A stretch of DNA of 64,000 nt. Origin: Haematococcus lacustris. Taxonomy: Eukaryota; Chlorophyta; Chlorophyceae; Chlamydomonadales; Haematococcaceae. The notes under the pieces are model-generated. The model was given only the letters and a program-made list of their open reading frames with translations. It made no database searches and was not told where the DNA came from. Positions within the stretch are counted from its first letter, which is position 1. Each line of letters begins with the position of its first letter. Shown here piece by piece: positions 56,402 to 64,000 of this stretch. A program made the translations under genes and the position numbers. The stretch is from the NCBI GenBank assembly GCA_030144725.1, contig JASKMD010000008.1, positions 8,060,705 to 8,124,704 of the forward strand, read 5' to 3'.

Positions 56402-59400
56402 CTAAGCTTGGCTCGCCCCCGCGCGGGCTACGCGTGTGTGGATGAGGGTGGTTGGGCTAGGAGGAGAAGGTTGACCTGAAAGGGGGTGGGGAGGGACGGA
56501 AGTGGCCTCAATGCAAGCGAGCTTTGCCCCAGGGCGACGAAGGCGGACTCGGGGCTCACGACTATAGATGGCTAGGGGGGGCCGAGGGGGAAGAGGGCCG
56601 AAGGGCAGACCCTCTTCATCCTGGGCACCTACTCGCTCCGGCTGCTGCCGCTTTGGCACCCTGGGCCTCTCCTCTTGGGGGCAAGGTGACTCAACTACAG
56701 GGCTGGCAGAGGCCCCCTGCGAGCTGGCTAGGCTGGTGGTGGGGCTGAGCAGGCCGTAGCGGATCGTGTGTGGGGTCCCACGGCCAAGGTGGGTAGCACG
56801 CTGCCTGCCGGCTTGCCGCTGCCAAAGCTGAGCTTCCCTCTCATCAGAGCTAGAACTTGAAGAGAGAATGCCAAAGCGGCGTCGGCGAGGCCCACCTTGG
56901 GCTTGTTGGGCTGCTGGCTGTGTAGAGCCTCCCCTAGGCCAACGCTGAGCCTCCCGCTGACGCTCCTCCCTAGCGGCCCTCCTGTCATCCGGAGAAGGGC
57001 GCGGAGAGGCCCTAGTGACGCTGACAGACCTGCGAGGAGGCTGACTGCCATGGAGCTCTACGGCCCGGCCTCGCGCAAAGACAAGCCGGCTGTCCACCCA
57101 GCTCGAGGGACTGACTTCTAGCGTTGGGAGGGGAAGGGTGGACCCAACACTCAGGGCGGCGGGGTCCGCTAACTCAGCGTCCATGAGGGAGGGAGGGCTG
57201 CCGGAAGGGGCTCCACCTACCCACTGCCTGGCCGCTACTAGGCCCCTGGCTGTGGCAGCTCTGAGCTTTTTGGCCGCAACCTTGCCTCTGACGGCTAGCA
57301 CCGCGCCCTTGGTTAGGGCCTTCTCCAGCAGCCCCAAGTGACAAGGGAGGCGAGGGGAGGCTGACAGGGGGGGGCTGGGAGGGGAGCTCATGGCGATGGG
57401 TCCCTCAGGGTGGAGGGAGAGAGGAGAAAAGGAAAGAGGGTTGGCCAAAGGGAGGTGGGGAGGGCCAGAGGGTTGCACAAAAGGTAGGGAGGTAGGAGGG
57501 GGGTGACACATGGGGTCAGGTACAAAAGGAGGCAGGTGTGTCCGGGCCACAAAGGCCCCTGGGGCTTTGGGCTGGAAGGTGGTGGACGTAGGGAAAAAGG
57601 TAGGGATCAGGGGGTGGGAAAGGCGGGGACAGTCCAGAGCCATCGGGGTAGCTCCAATCCCCGGTGCAGCCGCAGCCGCAGCCCCAGCCCCAGCCCCACC
57701 CCCAGCCCCAGCCCCAGCCGCAGCCGCAGCCGCAGCCCCAGCCCCAGCACCAGCCCCAGCCCCAGCCCCAGCCCCAGCCCCAGTACCAGCCCCAGCCCCA
57801 ACCGCAGCCGCAGCCCCAGCCTTAGCCGCAGCCGCAACCCCAGACCCATGCCTAGCCCCGGCCCCAGCCTCACCCTTGGCCCCAGCTGTAGCTCCTGCTC
57901 CCGCCCCATCCCCATCCCCCGCCCCCGCCCCCGCCCCCGCCGCCCCCGCCCCCGCCCCCGCCCCAACCCCAGGCCCAGCCTCTGCCCCTGCCCCTGCACC
58001 TGCACCAGCTCCAGCCCCATCCACCGCCCCAAACCCAGCCCCAAGCCGAGCCCAAACCTCAGACCCCTCCCGGGCCCTCGCCGCAGACCGAGCTGTAACC
58101 CCAACCCCTACTCCTATCCCCCAACCCCGCTGCTCTGTGACACCCCTTGAGGGAACTTGGGCCGCCCATGACGGGCCTAGCCACTGGCCCCCGGGACGCT
58201 CCGTAACAGCTGGGCCCCAAGAGCATACAAACCGGGGATGTCTCCCACGTGAGGGAGCGGACGGGCGGATTCCTAAACCTTGAAGCCCACGCCCTGTAGC
58301 CCCTGACTTGACCTCTGAGCCTGACCCCGCCCCATCCTCTCCTCCCACCTCTGACCCCGCTCCTTCCCCCGCCCTTGCCCCTACCCCCGCCTCCATCCCC
58401 GCCTCAAAGCCGGGGTTGGGGCTACGGGAAGCTGCGGTGGGAAGTTTGGGGGTGGCAGCGGGGTGAGGCAGCTGCTTTAGCTGAGCCCGCGAGACCTGCT
58501 CCACCCTGGTCGCCTCTGGCCTGGCTGTGCCTCCCCCCGCTGTGGTGCGCTGGGTGGGGGTGGCAGCAGCCTGGTCAGGGTCTGGGCTCAGGGTGGCAGG
58601 GCTGAGCGGCTGCTGCTGCTGCCCCTGGGAGCCGCCCACCACCCTGGCCACCTCAGGCCTGGCCGTGCCACCCCCCGCTGTGGTGCGCTGGGTGGGGGTG
58701 GCAGCAGCCTGGTCAGGGTCAGGGCTCAGGGTGGCAGGGCTGAGCGACTGCTGCTGCTGCCCCTGGGAGCCGCCCACCACCCTGGCCACCTCAGGCCTGG
58801 CCGTGCCACCCCCCGCTGTGGTGCGCTGGGTGGGAGTGGCAGCAGCCTGGTCAGGGTCTGGGCTCAGGGTGGCAGGGCTGAGCGGCTGCTGCTGCTGCCC
58901 CTGGGAGCCGCCCACCACCCTGGCCACCTCAGGCCTAGCCGTGCCACCCCCCGCTGTGGTGCGCTGGGTGGGGGTGGCAGCAGCCTGGTCAGGGTCAGGG
59001 CTCAGGGTGGCAGGGCTGAGCGGCTGCTGCTGCTGACCCTGGGAGCCGCCTACCCCCCTAGCCACCTCAGGCCTGGCCGTGCCACCCCCCGCTGTGGTGC
59101 GCTGGGTGGGAGTGGCAGCAGCCTGGTCAGGGTCTGGGCTCAGGGTGGCAGGGCTGAGCGACTGCTGCTGCTGCCCCTGGGAGCCGCCCACCACCCTGGC
59201 CACCTCAGGCCTGGCCGTGCCACCCCCCGCTGTGGTGCGCTGGGTGGGGGTGGCAGCAGCCTGGTCAGGGTCAGGGCTCAGGGTGGCAGGGCTGAGCGAC
59301 TGCTGCTGCTGCCCCTGGGAGCCGCCCACCACCCTGGCCACCTCAGGCCTGGCCGTGCCACCCCCCGCTGTGGTGCGCTGGGTGGGAGTGGCAGCAGCCT

Positions 59401-62026
59401 GGTCAGGGTCTGGGCTCAGGGTGGCAGGGCTGAGCGGCTGCTGCTGCTGCCCCTGGGAGCCGCCCACCACCCTGGCCACCTCAGGCCTAGCCGTGCCACC
59501 CCCCGCTGTGGTGCGCTGGGTGGGGGTGGCAGCAGCCTGGTCAGGGTCAGGGCTCAGGGTGGCAGGGCTGAGCGGCTGCTGCTGCTGCCCCTGGGAGCCG
59601 CCTACCCCCCTAGCCACCTCAGGCCTGGCCGTGCCACCCCCCGCTGTGGTGCGCTGGGTGGGAGTGGCAGCAGCCTGGTCAGGGTCTGGGCTCAGGGTGG
59701 CAGGGCTGAGCGACTGCTGCTGCTGCCCCTGGGAGCCGCCCACCACCCTGGCCACCTCAGGCCTGGCCGTGCCACCCCCCGCTGTGGTGCGCTGGGTGGG
59801 GGTGGCAGCAGCCTGGTCAGGGTCAGGGCTCAGGGTGGCAGGGCTGAGCGACTGCTGCTGCTGCCCCTGGGAGCCGCCCACCACCCTGGCCACCTCAGGC
59901 CTGGCCGTACCACCCCCCGCTGTGGTGCGCTGGGTGGGGGTGGCAGCAGCCTGGTCAGGGTCAGGGCTCAGGGTGGCAGGGCTGAGCGACTGCTGCTGCT
60001 GCCCCTGGGAGCCGCCTACCACCCTAGCCACCTCAGGCCTGGCCGTGCCACCCCCCGCTGTGGAGCGCTGGGTGGGGGTGGCAGCAGCCTGGTCAGGGTC
60101 TGGGCTCAGGGTGGCAGGGCTGAGCGACTGCTGCTGCTGCCCCTGGGAGCCGCCCACCACCCTGGCCACCTCAGGCCTGGCCGTGCCACCCCCCGCTGCG
60201 GTGCGCTGGGTGGGGGTGGCAGCAGCCTGGTCAGGGTCAGGGCTCAGGGTGGCAGGGCTGAGCGACTGCTGCTGCTGCCCCTGGGAGCCGCCCACCACCC
60301 TGGCCACCTCAGGCCTGGCCGTGCCACCCCCCGCTGCGGTGCGCTGGGTGGGGGTGGCAGCAGCCTGGTCAGGGTCAGGGCTCAGGGTGGCAGGGCTGAG
60401 CGACTGCTGCTGCTGCCCCTGGGAGCCGCCCACCACCCTGGCCACCTCAGGCCTGGCCGTGCCACCCCCCGCTGCGGTGCGCTGGGTGGGGGTGGCAGCA
60501 GCCTGGTCAGGGTCAGGGCTCAGGGTGGCAGGGCTGAGCGACTGCTGCTGCTGCCCCTGGGAGCCGCCCACCACCCTGGCCACCTCAGGCCTGGCCGTGC
60601 CACCCCCCGCTGCGGTGCGCTGGGTGGGGGTGGCAGCAGCCTGGTCAGGGTCAGGGCTCAGGGTGGCAGGGCTGAGCGACTGCTGCTGCTGCCCCTGGGA
60701 GCCGCCCACCACCCTGGCCACCTCAGGCCTGGCCGTGCCACCCCCCGCTGCGGTGCGCTGGGTGGGGGTAGTGGTAACATGGTCAGAGACAGGGCCCGGG
60801 GTGGCAGGGGGGGGCTGGTGTTGGGGGGCGGGGAGGCGGGGCTGCTCAGCCGGGGAGGGAGGGGTATGGTCTTGCCCTGTTTGAGGTGGGGGTGGGGGAG
60901 GAGGGGTAGTGGGCTGACCAGAAGGTGCAGAGGAGGGAGGGTGGGTGGCAGGGTGGTTGTGGGACTGGTCAGGGGGATGATCAGGGCGCCGTGGCGAGTG
61001 CCCAGAATGGGGAGGGGGAGGGGGTGGATGGGGAGGGGGTGGAGGGGGCCGGGGGGTGGGAGGCTGGCCTGCAGGCCCCTGAGGGGGCCTGGGAAGCTGC
61101 TCAGGGTCAGAGAGGGGGTCCTCTAGGGGCCGGGAGTCCCCACCCAGCTGGAAAACCTGCACCTTGCCCCAACCCCCGGTGGGTGTGGCGAACCTGCTAG
61201 GAAGGCGGGTCAGCTTGTCGTCCCCGACCGGGGTGGTCACTATGGCCTCCACTACGCACCCATTCCCCACCTCTGACCCTTTGAAACAGCTGGTGCGAGA
61301 GTGAGCTCCCAGGCGCTCACTAAGAACTGCTGCCGAGGACAGCTGCAGAGACTCAGGCAGGCCAGGGGGAGGGGCAGGGCTGACCTCATACCCCACTGCC
61401 CTGAGCAGGGCAGCCACCAGGCCCACCTTGCTTGCTAGGGGACTGTTGTGATGGATGACCACTTTGACTGCCCCAGGGGGGGGGCCTGGATCTAGAGGCT
61501 CCACAGGCACCCACAGGGTCTCGCCTAGGAACTTCACCTGAAGCGAGGGTTGGGCAATCAGCTGGGCGTCTAGGCTCCTGCCTGCTGGACTGGTGTGGTC
61601 ATGCACCAACACCAAACCGTGGTGGGGGTGGCCTGCAGAGTGAAGGCAAGACAGGGAGGCGACTGCCCTGCCCTCACGCTGCTTACGGGCTAGAAGGGCT
61701 GTGCTGCAGGCCTCAACAAAGGCTGCCACGTCGGCCTGGGGGGGGGGAAGAAGGGGGTGCTGCTGCTGGTACAGCTGCAAGCGTTCCCTGCAAAGGCGGC
61801 CCAAAGGGACAAACCAAGCCCCAGCACTGAAGTGCTGAAGGGTTTGGGGCTGGATATGGGAGTCCCTGGTCAGAGGCTGGGCCGAGGAGAAAATGTAACG
61901 CTGCAGCACCTGCGCCAGCAGCTGAGAGGTAGCAACTGGCTCCATAGGGTTCTCCGTGGCAGCCTGGGGGGCCAAAGGCGCATGCAGGGGCACGACGTCA
62001 GCAAAGCACCAGCCAGGGGGTAGCAC
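56402..62026 (-). CDS. LINE ORF1, 1,874 codons, with a large internal tandem repeat
   Basis: The open frame starts MLPPGWCFADVVPLHAPL and has four parts. (i) About 300 residues of ordinary composition (QPTLQ-type stretches, SLQVKFLGETLWVPVEPL, VKVVIHHNSPLASKVGLVAA), which I cannot assign to a family. (ii) A Pro-rich hinge. (iii) About 16 copies of a 46-residue repeat (PDPDQAAATPTQRTAAGGGT, ARPEVARVVGGSQGQQQQSL). (iv) A Gly-Ala-rich block and an Arg/Ser/Pro-rich basic C-terminus (SVTRASPRPSPDDRRAAREE). In non-LTR elements ORF1 is an RNA-binding chaperone; that role is inferred from position and the basic tail only. The stop TAG is followed after two bases by the ORF2 ATG, suggesting coupled or reinitiated translation. 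The start is the first ATG of the frame. Confidence 0.75.
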   Translation of the reverse strand: MLPPGWCFADVVPLHAPLAPQAATENPMEPVATSQLLAQVLQRYIFSSAQPLTRDSHIQPQTLQHFSAGAWFVPLGRLCRERLQLYQQQHPLLPPPQADVAAFVEACSTALLARKQREGRAVASLSCLHSAGHPHHGLVLVHDHTSPAGRSLDAQLIAQPSLQVKFLGETLWVPVEPLDPGPPPGAVKVVIHHNSPLASKVGLVAALLRAVGYEVSPAPPPGLPESLQLSSAAVLSERLGAHSRTSCFKGSEVGNGCVVEAIVTTPVGDDKLTRLPSRFATPTGGWGKVQVFQLGGDSRPLEDPLSDPEQLPRPPQGPAGQPPTPRPPPPPPHPPPPPPHSGHSPRRPDHPPDQSHNHPATHPPSSAPSGQPTTPPPPPPPQTGQDHTPPSPAEQPRLPAPQHQPPPATPGPVSDHVTTTPTQRTAAGGGTARPEVARVVGGSQGQQQQSLSPATLSPDPDQAAATPTQRTAAGGGTARPEVARVVGGSQGQQQQSLSPATLSPDPDQAAATPTQRTAAGGGTARPEVARVVGGSQGQQQQSLSPATLSPDPDQAAATPTQRTAAGGGTARPEVARVVGGSQGQQQQSLSPATLSPDPDQAAATPTQRTAAGGGTARPEVARVVGGSQGQQQQSLSPATLSPDPDQAAATPTQRSTAGGGTARPEVARVVGGSQGQQQQSLSPATLSPDPDQAAATPTQRTTAGGGTARPEVARVVGGSQGQQQQSLSPATLSPDPDQAAATPTQRTTAGGGTARPEVARVVGGSQGQQQQSLSPATLSPDPDQAAATPTQRTTAGGGTARPEVARGVGGSQGQQQQPLSPATLSPDPDQAAATPTQRTTAGGGTARPEVARVVGGSQGQQQQPLSPATLSPDPDQAAATPTQRTTAGGGTARPEVARVVGGSQGQQQQSLSPATLSPDPDQAAATPTQRTTAGGGTARPEVARVVGGSQGQQQQSLSPATLSPDPDQAAATPTQRTTAGGGTARPEVARGVGGSQGQQQQPLSPATLSPDPDQAAATPTQRTTAGGGTARPEVARVVGGSQGQQQQPLSPATLSPDPDQAAATPTQRTTAGGGTARPEVARVVGGSQGQQQQSLSPATLSPDPDQAAATPTQRTTAGGGTARPEVARVVGGSQGQQQQPLSPATLSPDPDQAAATPTQRTTAGGGTARPEATRVEQVSRAQLKQLPHPAATPKLPTAASRSPNPGFEAGMEAGVGARAGEGAGSEVGGEDGAGSGSEVKSGATGRGLQGLGIRPSAPSRGRHPRFVCSWGPAVTERPGGQWLGPSWAAQVPSRGVTEQRGWGIGVGVGVTARSAARAREGSEVWARLGAGFGAVDGAGAGAGAGAGAEAGPGVGAGAGAGAAGAGAGAGDGDGAGAGATAGAKGEAGAGARHGSGVAAAAKAGAAAAVGAGAGTGAGAGAGAGAGAGAGAAAAAAAGAGAGGGAGAGAAAAAAPGIGATPMALDCPRLSHPLIPTFFPTSTTFQPKAPGAFVARTHLPPFVPDPMCHPPPTSLPFVQPSGPPHLPLANPLSFSPLSLHPEGPIAMSSPPSPPLSASPRLPCHLGLLEKALTKGAVLAVRGKVAAKKLRAATARGLVAARQWVGGAPSGSPPSLMDAELADPAALSVGSTLPLPTLEVSPSSWVDSRLVFARGRAVELHGSQPPRRSVSVTRASPRPSPDDRRAAREERQREAQRWPRGGSTQPAAQQAQGGPRRRRFGILSSSSSSDEREAQLWQRQAGRQRATHLGRGTPHTIRYGLLSPTTSLASSQGASASPVVESPCPQEERPRVPKRQQPERVGAQDEEGLPFGPLPPRPPLAIYSREPRVRLRRPGAKLACIEATSVPPHPLSGQPSPPSPTTLIHTRVARAGASQA
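57655..58070 (-). repeat. CCCCAG/CCCGCC short repeats encoding Gly-Ala
   Basis: Imperfect hexamers, in frame in ORF1, giving AGAGAGAG-type sequence with scattered acidic residues. Confidence 0.85.
58490..60775 (-). repeat. 138-bp tandem repeat, about 16.5 copies, in LINE ORF1
   Basis: The period is constant and in frame (46 codons). Copies differ by a few bases, and some neighbouring blocks share the same variants (for example CCTACCCCCCTAGCC at 59,048 and 59,608, about four units apart). This suggests duplication of multi-unit blocks. Confidence 0.96.
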
Positions 62027-62157
62027 ACTGGGTGAAAACTTAGCTCAGCGGTCCCCCAATGACCCGGGGGCTGGGCTGGAAAAATAAGGGTGCCGGCTTG
62101 CACAGAGTGCAGCACACAAGGCGGGGTTTTCTTCAGGTGGTCTTCTCCTTGTCGATG

Positions 62158-62166
62158 GAGACTCCA

Positions 62167-62200
<34 letters not shown>

Positions 62201-63118
62201 GACTGTGCTTATGTCCTACGCTGTATTGCTAGGCTGAACGCGAAGCTGTGCTGCTGGGTTGCTGGGTTGCTGAGGAGCGATGCTGTGCTGCTACGCCCAA
62301 ACTGCGATGCTGAACGCGATGCTGTGCTGCTGGGCTGCTGAGGAGCGATGCTGTGCTGCTACGCCCAAGCTGCGATGCTGAACGCGAGGCTGTGCTGCTG
62401 GGCTGCTGAGGAGCGATGCTGTGCTGCTACGCCCAAACTGCGATGCTGAACGCGAGGCTGTGCTGCTGGGCTGCTGAGGAGCGATGCTGTGCTGCTACGC
62501 CCAAGCTGCGATGCTGAACGCGAGGCTGTGCTGCTGGGCTGCTGAGGAGCGATGCTGTGCTGCTACGCCCAAACTGCGATGCNNNNNNNNNNNNNNNNNN
62601 NNNNNNNNNNNNNNNNNNNNNNNNNNNNNNNNNNNNNNNNNNNNNNNNNNNNNNNNNNNNNNNNNNNNNNNNNNNNNNNNNNNNNNNNNNNNNNNNNNNN
62701 NNNNNNNNNNNNNNNNNNNNNNNNNNNNNNNNNNNNNNNNNNNNNNNNNNNNNNNNNNNNNNNNNNNNNNNNNNNNNNNNNNNNNNNNNNNNNNNNNNNN
62801 NNNNNNNNNNNNNNNNNNNNNNNNNNNNNNNNNNNNNNNNNNNNNNNNNNNNNNNNNNNNNNNNNNNNNNNNNNNNNNNNNNNNNNNNNNNNNNNNNNNN
62901 NNNNNNNNNNNNNNNNNNNNNNNNNNNNNNNNNNNNNNNNNNNNNNNNNNNNNNNNNNNNNNNNNNNNNNNNNNNNNNNNNNNNNNNNNNNNNNNNNNNN
63001 NNNNNNNNNNNNNNNNNNNNNNNNNNNNNNNNNNNNNNNNNNNNNNNNNNNNNNNNNNNNNNNNNNNNNNNNNNNNNNNNNNGCTGTGCTGCTGGGCTGC
63101 TGAGGAGCGATGCTGTGA
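62158..63118. repeat. 68-bp tandem array interrupted by a 500-N assembly gap
   Basis: A CTG run (62,170-62,198) leads into units of GCTGAGGAGCGATGCTGTGC, TGCTACGCCCAA and CTGCGATGCTGAACGCGA at about 62,270, 62,338, 62,406, 62,474 and 62,542. Exactly 500 N follow (62,583-63,082), then part of one more unit to 63,118. The gap therefore lies inside the array and its true size is unknown. Confidence 0.95.
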
Positions 63119-63156
63119 AGAACGCAATGGTAGACCGCTGAGCTTGGGTTATGGAA

Positions 63157-64000
63157 GGGCCAGCAGGGCGCCAGAGAAGAAGTTTGTGGCCAGCGTTTGC
63201 TCCAACCCATCTTCAGTCTGCAGCCACACAGGCAGCGGGGAACGCAGAGACAGTGGCAGTGATCAGCCCTGCCCACAGCTGGCTTGCAGCAGCACAGTGA
63301 GACCAGCAGCCAGCCACTGCTCTTGTGCACTTGCCATCTTGAAAGGGCCGGGGAAAAAGGTGCCAATGATGGAGATCAGCAGGTCGATGCGGACGCCCTT
63401 GAGCTCGGCGGCCACACCCAGCACTTCCCTGCACACCACACCACGGCAGGGGCATCAGGCCTGGGCATATTGTAGAGAACAGCCGGCTTGTGGCAGCTCA
63501 TGGCAGCACACCATGAGCACCAGGCCAAGGCGTCATACTAGCAGAAGACAACCAGCTCTTGACAGCTTGCTCAATTGCAAAGCACTTGTGTTGCCACCCT
63601 GACCACATCAGCTGCTCAAAGACACTGTGTCATATGGTCGACAGGTAGGTCAGGGCAGCATGCCAGGGTATGGGAGTTGTTGATACCGTGACATGCAAGC
63701 GTTCATGCAAGCGCAACCATGACATTGCGAGCCTCAGGGTGCATGGTCAGCCATGCAATGCCACCATGGTGTTGGGTGGTTGGCCCTGCTCATTGCCCGC
63801 TGGGATTTGTAACTGCCAGGAAGGGGGTTGACCCACGAGCCAACAGCTGGGCTGGAGATGTCATGCATGCGAGAGTGTGGTCGTTTCCTCAGTGTGCAGA
63901 TGTACAAATGCTGATCAAGTGCCTGGCTACCTACCTCATGGATTCAAAATCAGCTTGCAGCAGGTGCAGCTTGACTGGGCCCAGCTCCTTGCGCAGCTGC
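63157..64000 (-). pseudogene. Partial third copy of the short-chain dehydrogenase (identical to 49,211-50,054)
   Basis: All positions compared are identical to SDR gene 2 with a constant offset of 13,946 bases. It contains exon segments at 63,217-63,157 (truncated TEDGLEQTLATNFF exon), 63,428-63,335 (including the GC-type donor) and 64,000-63,935 (start of the VYMVV exon, running off the window). The remaining downstream exons are missing at the join with the 68-bp array. Zero divergence in introns means a very recent duplication or an assembly duplicate; the gap next to it favours caution. Confidence 0.9.

Larger units (their letters stand above)
50459..62100 (-). mobile_element. Bicistronic LINE retrotransposon, nearly full length
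   Basis: Order on the minus strand: a 5' region upstream of 62,026 of unknown extent, ORF1 (62,026-56,402), EN/RT ORF2 (56,399-50,924, one frameshift), a 3' UTR of about 440 bases, TGTAA at 50,499-50,495, and a 25-base poly(A) tract at 50,483-50,459. An upstream endonuclease, an RT and a poly(A) tail without long terminal repeats define a non-LTR element of broadly L1-like layout. The 5' boundary and a target-site duplication were not found. Confidence 0.9.

Noticed and set aside
58527..60884. Plus-strand 600-codon frame with VPPPAVVRWVGVAAAW repeats
   Set aside because: It is the antisense shadow of the ORF1 138-bp repeat; no motif or splice context supports it.

Overview
The window is nuclear DNA from a eukaryote, most likely a chlamydomonadalean (volvocine-type) green alga; a Haematococcus-like genome is my guess, not something the sequence proves. 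The grounds are GC-rich DNA, intron-dense genes with GT-AG junctions, TGTAA polyadenylation signals (one lies 12 bases before a genomic poly(A) tract at 50,459-50,483), a gene for the ciliary cargo adaptor ODA16, and heavy CAG/CTG and hexanucleotide repeat expansion inside coding exons. The longest stop-free stretches here are repeat translations. The real genes were found by following short exons.

Host genes. (1) 9,032-15,848, minus: a very large YABBY-like DNA-binding protein. Its zinc-finger half and HMG-like half are both split by introns, and a Gly-Gln array of about 90 dipeptides plus poly-Gln tracts lies between them. (2) 24,812-31,354, plus: a complete 13-exon ODA16/DAW1 WD40 gene (431 codons). 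(3) 32,075-33,716, minus: a complete 5-exon type II peroxiredoxin-like gene (234 codons) with an atypical peroxidatic loop. (4) 34,464-39,756 and 45,761-50,269, minus: two tandem paralogous short-chain dehydrogenases with shared intron positions. A third, truncated copy begins at 63,157, next to an assembly gap.

Mobile elements dominate the rest. The most notable family encodes Fanzor, the eukaryotic TnpB-type RNA-guided nuclease. Copy A (17,690-20,853, minus) keeps the RuvC-I, -II and -III motifs. Copy B (40,491-42,430) is interrupted by a 570-bp hAT-type element with a perfect 12-bp terminal inverted repeat and an 8-bp target duplication. At least six relics are scattered around, three of them in introns of the ODA16 gene. 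A non-coding tail after the Fanzor stop codon is shared by all copies that reach that end and is a candidate guide-RNA scaffold region. A bicistronic LINE fills 50,459-62,026 (minus), with an ORF1 carrying about 16 copies of a 138-bp repeat, then an endonuclease/reverse transcriptase ORF broken by one extra G. Other pieces are a second, decayed LINE (7.2-8.9 kb), an RNase H retroelement fragment (1.1-3.2 kb), a palindromic foldback element (3.3-3.7 kb) and a possible Harbinger-like element (43.5-44.8 kb).

Layout: 0-1 kb minisatellite; 1-9 kb retroelement debris; 9-16 kb YABBY-like gene; 16-24.8 kb repeats and Fanzor copy A; 24.8-50.3 kb host genes with Fanzor relics and copy B between the two dehydrogenases; 50.5-62 kb LINE; 62.2-63.1 kb 68-bp tandem array with a 500-N gap; 63.2-64 kb duplicated dehydrogenase segment.
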